64,000 nucleotides of DNA from Fluoribacter gormanii. GTDB lineage: Bacteria; Pseudomonadota; Gammaproteobacteria; Legionellales; Legionellaceae. A program made the translations under genes and the position numbers. The first letter of the stretch is position 1. Each line of letters starts with the position of its first letter. The stretch covers positions 19,139 through 83,138 of the forward strand of contig NZ_FTNL01000022.1 of assembly GCF_900156395.1 (NCBI RefSeq), read 5' to 3'. This document shows positions 46,601-55,903 of this stretch, piece after piece. The notes below the pieces were generated by a model, which searched no databases, was not told where the DNA came from, and saw only the letters and a program-made list of their open reading frames with translations.

Positions 46601-49600
46601 ATTACAAATAAACCTTTAGGATGGTCTCCTGTATTGATATCTATCCCTTTTGCAAGCATTGCGGTACCTACAGTTATAGTATTGGCTTGACCTGCTTGCT
46701 TAATAATTTTATCCAACTCAGCAGAGGATTCCTTACCAGTAATAATCTGGATTTTGAACCCTTGCTCTTCATAGAGTTTTAAGCTGTTACCAATGGCTTG
46801 AGCTTCATCAAAATCTTCATTAACGATAAGGATGGGCTGAGTTTGCGTGTGACTCCATTTTTCAATGGCGTTTTTTCTTTGCACAATGAGCGTTTCATCA
46901 TAGGGAAGAATCGTTTCATCAGGATTAATTTCCATTGTAGGCTTTGTGACAGGGCGCTTAATCTTTTTAAACGTTTCATGTATTGCCTTAATGGTTTCTC
47001 CCCGATTAAGGGTAAAGATCGGAGGATGATTTATCCGTTTGTCTCCTGCATAAGGTGCTACACTGATTGCCTGAGTTCCCACAGACGTAGCTAAACTTTC
47101 CAGCTCATTTTTATCTCCTGGAGTAGCTGAAATTCCAAGTAGACGTCCTAATGTCTTTTGGAAAAATTTGATTAATCCTCGTGCAGATTGGCTACCAAGT
47201 ACTGAGGGAACTGTATCAATACAAATATACTGGGCTTGATCTTTTCGCTCTGCTTTTAAGCGAGCTTGTAATGCCTGTTGTACTGATTCAGTAAAAATTG
47301 AACCTGTTTTAGGAGTGCTACGAATTAAAGGGACACAGGCAATTTTCTTGGTAATTTCGTGGCCGGCTTCATTTTTCTCCTTGATAGGTTGCATGATGAA
47401 ATGTTTGTTTTCAACCAATGTTGCGGCGACACAGCTCGCATGAATCCATTGTTTCAGTTGCGTATTACTCGATGCCATCAAATAGTTTTGTTTTTCGACA
47501 TCACCGTTAAATTGCTCATTAATTTGCTTGTTGAGAAATAGTCGGAATTGGTCTAGATCTTCATCTTCATCCCAGGCTGGGTTAAGGTTGCGAAATCCTG
47601 GAAGATTAATGAATTGATATGCAAGCGGATAAATCCACTGTGCAGGATTGTTCATATTAGCAGCTTCGACTTCTGCAACGAGTTTATAAAGTGTTACTTG
47701 ATCTAAAAGTGCATCGTCACATTCATCCAAAACAATATGGACTGGACCTTCAGTTTCAAGTTGTTTTTCCACTTGAGCTATTTTTGCTGCCAAGTGGAAA
47801 CTGGCCATATCCTCAACTGTAGAACAGTTAATACCATTTGGTATGAATGATTCGATAGGGCTGTTACTTTGGATTAGCGCTGACTTAATTCCCAGAAAAT
47901 TAAAAAAAGGCTCACAGCTGTTTTCATAATCTCGAATCAGTAGGGTTGGGTTGGCCGTCCATTGAACCACTGTACCACCTTGTGCCCATTGTAGAACAGA
48001 AAGCATAGGTGTATTGATACTCTTTCCTTCGCCCGTTTTGATACGCATTAATAAATTAGATGATGGATCCTCTAGGGCGAGCAATAGAACAAGCATTTGT
48101 GTTGTATTTGGAAATAAACCAGTGGTTCGGAAATAGATTTCTCTTAAATGCCCTAAGAGTTCCAAATGAGTTACTTCGCGTTGTTCTGGGCTTAGTTTTT
48201 GCGAACGCAATTGTTGCAGTAAGGTGCTGGCTTTTTCTTTTAAATCATGACGCGAGCACGCCGTTAATCCTTTTAAGCGGGTAAAATCACCAGGATTTAG
48301 CGGATCAGTATAGCCTAATGTTTCTATATAAGTTAGCTGTCTTGCAAGCTTCATTAGTAATGATTGAGGTAAATCTTCTTCATGAATCAAATCTTGCAAA
48401 TTAAGTAAGGCATCTTTTATTCGATCCGTTGCAAATTGGCTAGGCAAATCTCTTTTTTCACCAGTTTTAGCAAAAGGGTTCGTGTCAAAGCTTAGATAAT
48501 AGGCATTAATTTTTTCGGAATCATGCGCCAGCAGAGCAGAGTTGAGACTTTGTGCATTAGGGTAGGGAGGAGTAGTAAATAATTTAAGGACTTGATCCAC
48601 ATCAGCAGGTAAACGCCGTCTTAATCCCTTGGTGATTTCCAATAGCGCAGGTAAATTAACGGTAGAGTCTTTTTTGTTTTTAGCTAAGCCAGTCAAAATC
48701 GTAGCTACTTTTGCTCTATTCTCTGCTGGATTTATTTCTGCTAATTGTTCGAGAATATGAGGGTATGTACTCAGATTTTGGCTGTTATCCTGTGAGACTC
48801 TATTGAGTAATGCAATACAAAGTTCAGGTTGATCTATATTATTGAGCAAGAATAATTGAGTCTTTTCAACTAATTCTTGAATGAGTCCTGAATCGGTCGT
48901 CGATAGTCCCACTAAAATTTGAATAATTTGCTTGATGATTAATGATTTGATCTGTTCTGGAAGATCGGAGTTCTTGAATTTATTTAATGCAGCAAGTGGG
49001 AACGGCGTCGTGCTTTTCAAATTATGAGCTATGCTCATTTTGAAAAACATAATTTGAGTGTCTGGCTCAAGGTCCGGTAAATTAAATAGCTCAACCAAGC
49101 CATCGATTGCCCGTTCAATTGCAGCACCATCCGCATTCGGATGTTCCTCTAAAATTTCGGTTGTCAGTTTTAGATAAAGATCCAGTTTCTCCAAATCGCT
49201 TTTAATTAGCTTATTAACTAGAGTATGTTTTTGTTTATAATTTAAGCGAGCAAGAGTTCCCGTGCTAAGTTGTTTGTAGATTTTAATGAATTGTTGAGGA
49301 AGTCGATCATTGATCTCAATCAGTAAATTGAGATAATTTGCTATCGACTCAATTTTGTTTTTATAACTTTGCAGTGCCTGGTCAGCCGGAGCATTTTCAT
49401 CGATTAAAGCCGCTTCATCAAGGATGCTTTTTTCAAATTCAGGATCTTGGGTATTTAACTGTTGTAATGTTTTTTTCAAAGCAGGTAATACTTTTTTCTG
49501 AATTAGTTCCTCTTTGAAGAAGAATGTTAAAGAATGGGTTTCATTAAAAGAAGCCATCCAGGATAGGCAGGTATCCAAATCCAAGTCTTTGACAATCTTT

Positions 49601-52437
49601 TTATTCAGGGGATTGTCAAAGAATGATTTCATTTGAGACAAAAACAGGTTATGTACCGGGCCTAACACAGCGGCAAACGCTTTATTTGTGGTCTGATCGG
49701 TAGCTTTTCTTTTTCCGGTGAGCAGAAAACTTAGAATATATTCCCCCTTTGTCTCACCAAGGATGAGGCTGTACATTCCCTCAAGTAACGCAGGTTTTTT
49801 TTCTTCAAAAAATCGAAGTTTTTCAATCACCTCTGGAAACTGAGGATTGGGGCTTTGTAGCAGATTAACTAACTCTTCAACAGCATCAAAAAGTGGTATG
49901 AGTTCCCTATTCAGTTGATCGCGTAATTGCTGAGGAACAATGAAATTTTGTAGGTTTTGTTGTAATGCGGCTTTAAGTATATCTATTTTAAATACAGCAC
50001 TTCTTTTTTTAATTGCATCAACCAAAGCATCAACGATTAAATCATCGAGCTTTGAAATATCTCCATTACCTAGGACACAGCCAGGAAAAGGATTTTTTTC
50101 AATGATAAGTGCTTTTAACCATGTTTCTTGTTTTTCTAAAGTTTTACACTCAGGAGGGATTACATCTGCAGAATTTGCAAGTGCCTCCAGCAGTGCTTGA
50201 ATTTGTTCTGCCTTAGGTAATGCTTGTGACTTTGATATATTGATTTGACTTAAAGTACTTAATACGGTGCTATGAAAGAGCTCGCCCTTTCTATCTTTTA
50301 TGTTTTGAATTGTTAATAATAATTGTCCAATATTATCCTGACTTAAATCAGACTCATTGAGTTTTGCGAATAACTTGATGATCTCTGGGGATAAGTCCTG
50401 ACGATTTTTTTGCAGCATCGCAGTAAAAGACGCAGTAACTGCCAGAGAGAATTGCTCTATTTCGGCTGGAGCAGTTTTTTGAATACGTTCTTGCAGTGTA
50501 TTGAGCAATTCAAACCCTTCATTTTCCAAACACGAAACCAGTGGGGAAATGAAATCATCCTTGAGGCTTTTATTAGGAAATTCTCTTTTAAAATCAATAC
50601 ATTGCTTTATTAGTGTATTAATTTGCATCAATGAAGGGCTGGGTTTGAATTTAAAACACCGAGAGAATGCTTGCAGTAAATCAGTACGATCGTTTGAATC
50701 GAGCCCTTGTAATGAATGAATACAATTATTTAAAGCTTCTTTCCATTGTGCTGGATTTAGGGCGGTATTATTTGCAAAAGCACATGTTAAAATAAACGTT
50801 AATTGATTTTTCTGAACGGAAGTCCAGGAAGCAAGTTTTTCAATTTCACGAAGTTGATCCTGGATGTCCGTTAATCTTATTTCTGATTTCCAATGCTGCC
50901 CCATATATCGAAATAGCCAGGGTTTTAGTTCATAGGGTTCTTTGTCGATTTGCTGATAAATGAGTTCGGGATCGGTAATGGTATCTTCTGGGTTTTCAAT
51001 GTGCATACACGCAGCAACTTGCTTAAATTGCTCAGAAGCAGGTTTTTGCAACATGGCATAATGTACGCCTGTTGCTCCCCAATTAAGTTCTGATAAGGAG
51101 AGACACTGTTCTTGTGGATTCTTAGCATGTTCTATTACATCCAATACCCGATTTAATGTAATGAGAAAATGTCCCTTATGACGAATCGGACATGGATTAG
51201 GCAGTGTAAGACTTTTTTCTGCAATCCGTGGTAGAAGTATTTGGGTATAGGCATCAAAAAAGGTATTAAAATCAAAACTGTTCCTGTCATACGCGAGATG
51301 TGCATTAACCAGCGTATTCCACCATTCTTTTTGTTCTGAAGGGAGTTGGGTTAGTTTTTGCAGATTTTTAATCCCTCGCGTACTCAAAAGTGAACTTTGT
51401 ACCTCAGGATTTTTAAGAAACGCAAGGTCAATTTTTTTATTCAAACAGGCATTAAGCAGTCTGACCAATAAATTAGTGTGTGCTTCACCACCAAGTACAT
51501 ATTGTTTACAAAGTAATGGAATAATGAACTCATCATGTTGCTTAGGGGATAGTGCTCGCGATCCACTTGATTTAGACAATTGAAGTAAAAACGATTTGAT
51601 TTCATTTTCATATGTAGGGACAAGGCTAAGCAGTGTATTTTTTTGATCAGATGAATACTTGGTTTTCAAAAGCATAGAAAGAGTATTTTGTGGAAGATGA
51701 GGGAATAGCGCTGTTGCTTCCTCAACTGAAGGTAAAGTTAACGTTTCTTGCTTTTTGAGTACAGGAGCTAAAGCAGAGGGGAGCTTTCTTGGTGTATCAG
51801 TATAACAAAGCGCTTTTTTGTCTTTGTTAATATAAAATCCTTTAGGAAGATTGCCAGGGATAATACCATCACCAAAGGCATAAAGATGCTCCTTTATTAA
51901 GGGCAGCGCAGATTCTTGCAGGTTATCAATGCCTAATGCCTTGAGTTGTTTAATTAATTCAGGAAGTTCGGTTGATTCAATCGGTATCGTGATGAAGTCA
52001 TGGCTTCCTACATGTTCACTCTGATCCAGATGAATCACTTCCTGGACACTTGGAAGGGTGGGCAAAAGAATACTTTTTTGAATTTGAATGCGTGCACGGA
52101 CAGCAGGGGAGTTAGAATTTAACGCATACTTTAATGGGTTAATTTTCGGTTCGCTGGATGTATTTTTAAGTAACGCTTCTGCTGTTTTATTTAATGCTGT
52201 GCGACGTGCTTGAAGTGCGAGTCGATTTGATGCCTGTTGGTTTTCTGCAATTTTAAAAATAAAGAGGCGTTTACGATCATCGTTAATAAAGTTGATCAGG
52301 CTATCAATATCATTTTCAGCGAATTGTTTTGAATCAAGCTCAATTTCTAAGGGAGTGTAGTTTATTTCCGTTTCGTATGAAGTAATTAGATTTTCTAGTA
52401 AGGATTGAATGTATTTATTTTGTGAATATTGTCGCAC
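43684..52437 (-). CDS. Giant SecA-like DEAD-motor protein, candidate effector or secretion ATPase
   Basis: The 2917-aa product has no signal peptide. In its middle lies a superfamily-2 motor with SecA character: MRIKTGEGKS (Walker A, about 1463-1472), LDECDD (Walker B, about 1571), GISATPG (motif III, about 1768) and QIAGRAARNGKPGEW (motif VI, about 1957-1971). About 1430 helical residues precede it, rich in Leu/Gln and solenoid-like. About 900 residues follow, with long coiled coils (about 2600-2850) and an acidic C-terminal tail. Standard SecA is about 900 aa and carries zinc and preprotein-binding regions, which I cannot identify here. Related large SecA-DEAD proteins occur in Legionella and Chlamydia-like bacteria. 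Start GTG 52437 is supported by GGGAG seven bases upstream. Confidence 0.75.
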   Translation of the reverse strand: MRQYSQNKYIQSLLENLITSYETEINYTPLEIELDSKQFAENDIDSLINFINDDRKRLFIFKIAENQQASNRLALQARRTALNKTAEALLKNTSSEPKINPLKYALNSNSPAVRARIQIQKSILLPTLPSVQEVIHLDQSEHVGSHDFITIPIESTELPELIKQLKALGIDNLQESALPLIKEHLYAFGDGIIPGNLPKGFYINKDKKALCYTDTPRKLPSALAPVLKKQETLTLPSVEEATALFPHLPQNTLSMLLKTKYSSDQKNTLLSLVPTYENEIKSFLLQLSKSSGSRALSPKQHDEFIIPLLCKQYVLGGEAHTNLLVRLLNACLNKKIDLAFLKNPEVQSSLLSTRGIKNLQKLTQLPSEQKEWWNTLVNAHLAYDRNSFDFNTFFDAYTQILLPRIAEKSLTLPNPCPIRHKGHFLITLNRVLDVIEHAKNPQEQCLSLSELNWGATGVHYAMLQKPASEQFKQVAACMHIENPEDTITDPELIYQQIDKEPYELKPWLFRYMGQHWKSEIRLTDIQDQLREIEKLASWTSVQKNQLTFILTCAFANNTALNPAQWKEALNNCIHSLQGLDSNDRTDLLQAFSRCFKFKPSPSLMQINTLIKQCIDFKREFPNKSLKDDFISPLVSCLENEGFELLNTLQERIQKTAPAEIEQFSLAVTASFTAMLQKNRQDLSPEIIKLFAKLNESDLSQDNIGQLLLTIQNIKDRKGELFHSTVLSTLSQINISKSQALPKAEQIQALLEALANSADVIPPECKTLEKQETWLKALIIEKNPFPGCVLGNGDISKLDDLIVDALVDAIKKRSAVFKIDILKAALQQNLQNFIVPQQLRDQLNRELIPLFDAVEELVNLLQSPNPQFPEVIEKLRFFEEKKPALLEGMYSLILGETKGEYILSFLLTGKRKATDQTTNKAFAAVLGPVHNLFLSQMKSFFDNPLNKKIVKDLDLDTCLSWMASFNETHSLTFFFKEELIQKKVLPALKKTLQQLNTQDPEFEKSILDEAALIDENAPADQALQSYKNKIESIANYLNLLIEINDRLPQQFIKIYKQLSTGTLARLNYKQKHTLVNKLIKSDLEKLDLYLKLTTEILEEHPNADGAAIERAIDGLVELFNLPDLEPDTQIMFFKMSIAHNLKSTTPFPLAALNKFKNSDLPEQIKSLIIKQIIQILVGLSTTDSGLIQELVEKTQLFLLNNIDQPELCIALLNRVSQDNSQNLSTYPHILEQLAEINPAENRAKVATILTGLAKNKKDSTVNLPALLEITKGLRRRLPADVDQVLKLFTTPPYPNAQSLNSALLAHDSEKINAYYLSFDTNPFAKTGEKRDLPSQFATDRIKDALLNLQDLIHEEDLPQSLLMKLARQLTYIETLGYTDPLNPGDFTRLKGLTACSRHDLKEKASTLLQQLRSQKLSPEQREVTHLELLGHLREIYFRTTGLFPNTTQMLVLLLALEDPSSNLLMRIKTGEGKSINTPMLSVLQWAQGGTVVQWTANPTLLIRDYENSCEPFFNFLGIKSALIQSNSPIESFIPNGINCSTVEDMASFHLAAKIAQVEKQLETEGPVHIVLDECDDALLDQVTLYKLVAEVEAANMNNPAQWIYPLAYQFINLPGFRNLNPAWDEDEDLDQFRLFLNKQINEQFNGDVEKQNYLMASSNTQLKQWIHASCVAATLVENKHFIMQPIKEKNEAGHEITKKIACVPLIRSTPKTGSIFTESVQQALQARLKAERKDQAQYICIDTVPSVLGSQSARGLIKFFQKTLGRLLGISATPGDKNELESLATSVGTQAISVAPYAGDKRINHPPIFTLNRGETIKAIHETFKKIKRPVTKPTMEINPDETILPYDETLIVQRKNAIEKWSHTQTQPILIVNEDFDEAQAIGNSLKLYEEQGFKIQIITGKESSAELDKIIKQAGQANTITVGTAMLAKGIDINTGDHPKGLFVIQTYPDTERMTTQIAGRAARNGKPGEWLPIYQVKAPEDLLNKFFYYVFPWTRQRINEHTIEVVRDKIKLQATVDRTYTQSIDEAQQILMLQIEAWESLLLELYPDDPKMLYELYQWREMLLSELTRSQDTNVSEHSLYESIAQFKKSACKFWESAREEKWAAKAAKANMSSEQSLRFKYLKELDFLQELNIQARLQQKGKQFTAAKKALMHQNLETVIADKAGAVLEYTKPSEQARKELELAQTKQILPNLIGEFCAVCPNAIKIFFPKNTSQNSYFIPEIVRKGIDKLIEQKNKVLHGDEQKEVTDSIINFYQKKLKDADSKQIQELLAKMKPLILNHCSDFKKFSLVEQFKMQGLILSFSTLYRNLDLPEDANLNELRIGYDAEIMKKLAEYLLNEFAWVKENPVPLHAFFERTDAKNAALAIYNLANNLINSPQDQDAIRDLYTALQQHKVILKDKYLFSISHSSPRKVINDALDAIDSLNNAPNCDIHFRQNCHDKVISEHQIAAFRKLLTRTSPYFFKTNDPTWEHMKKALLKISNQSKENPSHIIHELYEATTRFSTYKAYQPYLNQLNALQKQLARSIEELGKDDGLNQDVQESLFSQKQSQFAALLKVDPKKIRIQNGTDGIQSYIEIQVEDAPLQEGFTGYQSSFLTRLDSERGKLKTAQSTLDKNKDALLQLADEKAIEALPERKHAEFKKLFRLKALLTLDWNNLNIDRHELPDLIRQKMEYVDEMKRWNWKLNPVDQNRLQVIFGKIPNERYSVLIREQSRINDELIETRKRMHDISEQISAHEKEIENIDKTIKAASKRKKEADCSYWESGQLTAKNLLNQRSINFINTQIEQLAETLTSIQEEETECLDALNDHNEKLDINRKELITQLLNQTKLDLASYLDETSKKQVALTEQEFRETEPVIERLEKEERQKTCYQTRRFFKTSELLRYEASLAREEAKILLSEQEEDVQNAAALVY

Positions 52438-52600
52438 AGCAAAACTCCCAGAATCATAAAGAAATAAAAGAATACATGGATATTATTAACAGGAGATTAA
52501 GCGTTAAAGATGCAATGAATATTTTTTTATTTCGTCAGTAGCAAAGCGTATTATAATGAGGAAAAAAGAATATATACAATGCGCTATGTAAATATATTAC

Positions 52601-52711
52601 TCATCGGATCATTTTATAATATGCATTTTTTTCTTTGATTGCTGCATGATCTTTATGCTTCCTTTCTTCTAATTCTGTAGTGCTCATATACTTCATATAA
52701 GCTTCTCTCAT
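52601..52711 (-). CDS. Possible 36-aa reading frame
   Basis: ATG 52711 to TGA 52601 encodes a polar helical peptide with ELEERKHKDHAAIKEKN. An in-frame GTG at 52732 would extend it to 43 aa. No ribosome site is seen, so it may be a remnant or chance. Confidence 0.25.
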   Translation of the reverse strand: MREAYMKYMSTTELEERKHKDHAAIKEKNAYYKMIR

Positions 52712-52934
52712 CGAAATAGAAACAGTTTGCACGAAAACAAAAATTTACAGATTGTCAGACCTTCAATCCAATGAGTGATTTTTGAAGAATTATATTGCAA
52801 CAGTAATTCGCTTTGTTATTCGTTCATTACTAGCTAAGAGCATTGATTTTTTGTTAATTAGGCTGCTTTAAAAATGCATTCGTTATTTTTTTCGATTACA
52901 AAATAAACTTATTTAGAAAAATTGAAAAATTTAC

Positions 52935-52963
52935 TTGACAGATCTTGGGCGGCTCATTAAACT
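52935..52963 (+). promoter_or_regulatory. tRNA operon promoter
   Basis: TTGACA (52935-52940) and TAAACT (52958-52963) are 17 bases apart, 14 bases before the tRNA-Ala gene. The GC-containing discriminator GCGAACC that follows is typical of stable-RNA promoters under stringent control. Confidence 0.8.
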
Positions 52964-52977
52964 GCGAACCTAATTTT

Positions 52978-53050
<73 letters not shown>

Positions 53051-53053
<3 letters not shown>

Positions 53054-53075
53054 TCAACATCTTTGATGTTGATGG
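53051..53075 (+). other. Spacer hairpin overlapping the tRNA-Ala 3' end
   Basis: CCATCAACATC (53051-53061) and GATGTTGATGG (53065-53075) form a perfect 11-bp stem with a TTT loop. It overlaps the last three bases of the tRNA, so it could guide 3' processing or act as an early terminator. Confidence 0.45.
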
Positions 53076-53089
53076 AGAAAACGTTCAAG

Positions 53090-53165
53090 GTCCCCATCGT
53101 CTAGCGGCCTAGGACACTGCCCTTTCACGGCGGTAACAGGGGTTCGAACCCCCTTGGGGACGCCA
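53090..53165 (+). tRNA. tRNA-Glu (TTC), copy 1
   Basis: The 76-base gene has acceptor GTCCCCA/TGGGGAC, anticodon loop CTTTCAC (anticodon TTC), a T-arm with GGTTCGAACCCC and an encoded GCCA end. It lies 36 bases after tRNA-Ala and probably shares its transcript. Confidence 0.95.
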
Positions 53166-53214
53166 TTATTGGTGTTGAAGTTTTGTAGTAAAAAGTTTAA
53201 AATAAAAGATCCAG

Positions 53215-53290
53215 GTCCCCATCGTCTAGCGGCCTAGGACACTGCCCTTTCACGGCGGTAACAGGGGTTCGAACCCCCTTGGGGACGCCA
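53215..53290 (+). tRNA. tRNA-Glu (TTC), copy 2
   Basis: This 76-base gene appears identical to copy 1, 125 bases downstream of it, so it arose by recent tandem duplication or is kept identical by gene conversion. It is probably co-transcribed with the two tRNAs upstream. Confidence 0.95.
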
Positions 53291-53453
53291 TATAATTGAT
53301 ATGGCCGATTATTTATCCTTCTATGTAATATTTCTTGTAGCCAGAAAATACCCCCCCCAAATAAGAAAGAACAGAATGATTTTATCTTGATCTTTTATTA
53401 ATTAAAAAAAGTATATTCTCCTGCGAATATTTATGATGTTATGAGGTAATGAA

Positions 53454-53660
53454 ATGAAATATAAATTAGACGGCTTTTTTAATAAAAAAAATGCTTCCTG
53501 TGTTAAAACACCAAAAATTAATACAGGAGACATTAATATAAACTACGGCGGATGTTTTGATAATTCCAGCATAAGTATTACAGTACCGCATATTACGACC
53601 GATGATGAAAATGTATCTCAGCGTATCGCTAAGGAACATACCTATACTTTAAAATTTTAA
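53454..53660 (+). CDS. Small hypothetical protein
   Basis: The 68-aa frame starts at ATG 53454 with GAGGT upstream at about eight bases. The product begins MKYKLDGFFNKKN and is basic at first, then beta-like with ININYGG and SISITVPHI, with two cysteines. It has no signal peptide or membrane helix. The strong hairpin after its stop supports it as a transcribed unit. No family is recognised. Confidence 0.45.
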   Translation: MKYKLDGFFNKKNASCVKTPKINTGDININYGGCFDNSSISITVPHITTDDENVSQRIAKEHTYTLKF

Positions 53661-53689
53661 AGTGATTGGTCATGCTTTTTAGATCTTTT

Positions 53690-53727
53690 CGGCTCTATTC
53701 TTCAGTACAATATGAAGGGTAGAGCCG
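53690..53727. terminator. Strong hairpin between convergent genes
   Basis: CGGCTCTA-TT-CTTCA (53690-53704) pairs with TGAAG-GG-TAGAGCCG (53713-53727) in a 15-bp stem with two G-U pairs. On the plus strand TTATTTTTG follows about ten bases later. It separates the small frame from the convergent dGTPase gene. Confidence 0.65.
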
Positions 53728-53858
53728 CGGTTGCTTATTTTTGCTCTCTAACATAGACCTATATTTTATACCAGGAAATAAGTCAGGTATTAAACAGCGG
53801 TTATCCTTGGCTCTGATGCACTGTGTTTATCAAATGACAGGAGTTACTCTTATAACTC

Positions 53859-55184
53859 TTAAAGTCGCTCAAAAATTGTTCTAGTATTAAACCCAAATAA
53901 TCGTTCATGCATTCTGTATGCATACTCATCTGTCATATTGGCTAGGTAATCGCATACGATTCGATAAGCAGTCGTCTCATCCTCGGCTTGTTTAAACAAA
54001 ACCCGGTTTTTATTATCTAATAAACTCCCAGGATTTGAGCTGATAGCATCGAAGAGCCTTAATACAACCGTTTGGCCCCCATACTCAAAGGTACGGGCTT
54101 CTTGAGAATCAATGACATTATCATAGATGCATTGTTTTAAATAATTCAAAAGCGCGTTCGCTTCTGGAGTGAGTGCTAGATTGTATTTGAGTAAATTATT
54201 ATCGAATTGTTCATTGGTTGTTATAATTTGGGTTGAAGTAATAAAATAATTAACCATTTCTCCAATCGTTTGTTTTCTTGAATAAAGATCTGAAGAAAAT
54301 AGCGAGTCGATTAATTGATTTTGACGCTTGGTTAATGATGTATTATTTAATAACTGTCGAAATTCGGGTGTATCCAGATGAGACGGACTGATGAGACGTA
54401 AATGAATCGCATCTTCAAGATCATGAACCCCATAAGCAATATCATCTGCAATATCCATAATCGAACAGTCAAAACTATGATAAGCAGATTTTCCTGTTTT
54501 TGTACCGCGAGGCATTTGTAACAGGGATTGAAATAATTCTTTATCACTATCGGAAAAAGGAGATAACAACCAATCGATTTCGGGTTGTTCGCAATCAAAA
54601 TAAGCTTTGGGCGGTAACCAATCATTAATTTTAATGGTTTTATGGATGGATTCATGAACGGGCGCTTGTTTGGGAGCAACAACAGCAGAGCGTTTTACTG
54701 GATATTTTAAAATACCTAGCAATGCACGTCGTGTTAAATCAAGACCATAAACGCCATAGCTGCTCTCCACTTTGGTTAATAATCGTAGCGTTTGGCCATT
54801 TGCTTCAAATCCACCATAATCACGCATCATATAATTTAACGCTACTTCACCACCATGTCCAAACGGTGGATGACCAATGTCATGAAGCAAACAAATAACA
54901 GAAATCAGATCATCATTTGGTAATAAGCCAGCTAGTGCAATGTGTTTTTCTTGATTCATCAAGAGATTGTGTACAATGCTGCGGCCTATTGAATCGACTT
55001 CCAGAGAATGAGTCAAACGAGTTCGATGAAAATCACCTTCGTCAGTTCCTAAAATTTGTGTTTTTCTTTGTAGTCGTCTGAAGGCCGGACAGTGAATTAC
55101 CCGTGTTCGATCTCGTTCATAAGGATCCCGATGATCCAGGTTTCCTCTTTGATTTGTTTGTCCCGAACGTCGATGTGTCCACAT
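53859..55184 (-). CDS. dgt: Deoxyguanosinetriphosphate triphosphohydrolase-like protein
   Basis: The HD-domain protein (441 aa from ATG 55184) shows the dGTPase family order: PYERDRTRVIHCPAFRRLQRKTQ, then FHRTRLTHSLEV (first metal His), LLHDIGHPPFGHGGE (the HD pair) and SFDCSIMDIADDIAYGVHDLEDA (last Asp). It would split dGTP or another dNTP into the nucleoside and triphosphate in the cytoplasm, which controls nucleotide pools. An in-frame TTG 60 bases upstream would add a hydrophobic stretch not usual in the family, so the ATG before WTHRRSG is preferred. It is a single gene. Confidence 0.92.
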   Translation of the reverse strand: MWTHRRSGQTNQRGNLDHRDPYERDRTRVIHCPAFRRLQRKTQILGTDEGDFHRTRLTHSLEVDSIGRSIVHNLLMNQEKHIALAGLLPNDDLISVICLLHDIGHPPFGHGGEVALNYMMRDYGGFEANGQTLRLLTKVESSYGVYGLDLTRRALLGILKYPVKRSAVVAPKQAPVHESIHKTIKINDWLPPKAYFDCEQPEIDWLLSPFSDSDKELFQSLLQMPRGTKTGKSAYHSFDCSIMDIADDIAYGVHDLEDAIHLRLISPSHLDTPEFRQLLNNTSLTKRQNQLIDSLFSSDLYSRKQTIGEMVNYFITSTQIITTNEQFDNNLLKYNLALTPEANALLNYLKQCIYDNVIDSQEARTFEYGGQTVVLRLFDAISSNPGSLLDNKNRVLFKQAEDETTAYRIVCDYLANMTDEYAYRMHERLFGFNTRTIFERL

Positions 55185-55327
55185 AAGTTTTTGCCGTAGA
55201 GATAAAAAAATAATTACTGTAAGACAAAATTTGTCCTTTAACAACTCAATTTTCTAAAGTTTTTTCTAATTATGTAGATATAGTAATCAAGAAGTGAATA
55301 ATAAGAACTATAAATAGGGGAATGACA

Positions 55328-55843
55328 ATGGATAAGAAAATAAACCTAGCACTCATGGTAGTTTGTGCTTTCATTATGTCTTCTTGTACTAAGGACAGTG
55401 AATACCTCACATATCCAGCTTATTCATATACTGATATTACAGAACCATATGCTATGAATAGTAATCGTATGCTTAATTATGATTATAGATATCAACCAGC
55501 GCGGGCAGTTAATGTCCCGGATTCTTATCATGTTGGCGAATTACATTCTCCAGTTTCTTTTAAGGATAGAGATCAGACCTGGGTAAATAGTCAAAATCCA
55601 CAAGGTTACACTATTGAATTGGCAGAAGGTGATAAGGCATCTCAAGTGGCACAAGTTCTTTATAAAGCACCTAAAAAAGATCGGATGGCTCAGATTAAAT
55701 ATGAGCGCGATGGCAAAACACGTTATAAGGGCGTATACGGAACTTATGGCACTGCAGAGGAAGCACAAAAGGCATTAAATTCGTTACCACCTGAAATCAA
55801 AAGCAGTGCTTCAGTGATTAACTGGGGGAATGTGCAACAATAG
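55328..55843 (+). CDS. Lipoprotein with SPOR-like domain
   Basis: The 171-aa product has a lipoprotein signal (AFIMSSC), so it should be anchored in the outer membrane. Its C-terminal 75 residues (GYTIELAEGD to SASVINWG) match the SPOR fold that binds denuded glycan at division sites, including the RYKGVYGTYGTAEEAQKAL turn. The mid region is Tyr/Pro-rich and flexible. AGGGGA is well placed for ATG 55328 and too close to the ATG six bases upstream, so the later start is chosen. It probably acts in cell-wall remodelling during division. Confidence 0.8.
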   Translation: MDKKINLALMVVCAFIMSSCTKDSEYLTYPAYSYTDITEPYAMNSNRMLNYDYRYQPARAVNVPDSYHVGELHSPVSFKDRDQTWVNSQNPQGYTIELAEGDKASQVAQVLYKAPKKDRMAQIKYERDGKTRYKGVYGTYGTAEEAQKALNSLPPEIKSSASVINWGNVQQ

Positions 55844-55856
55844 ACTGAAGAATTTT

Positions 55857-55886
55857 CCCCGAATTAGGCGATATCTTAGTTCGGGG
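55857..55886. terminator. Bidirectional terminator
   Basis: CCCCGAATTA (55857-55866) pairs with TAGTTCGGGG (55877-55886), a 10-bp stem with one G-U pair, between the convergent SPOR and oxidoreductase genes. Confidence 0.65.
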
Positions 55887-55903
55887 ATGGTTTGTAATTT
55901 TGA

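Larger units (their letters stand above)
52438..52977. other. 540-bp spacer between the giant gene and the tRNA cluster
   Basis: This AT-rich region should hold the divergent promoter of the giant gene and carries the tRNA promoter at its right end. Apart from one weak 36-codon frame on the minus strand, no gene is supported. Confidence 0.5.

Noticed and set aside
43684..52437. Calling the giant gene secA
   Set aside because: It is three times too long, and the preprotein-binding and zinc regions are not seen; only the motor core is SecA-like.
53351..53358. Run of eight C bases as a phase-variable tract
   Set aside because: It lies outside any gene and no promoter depends on it, so there is no sign of a switching function.
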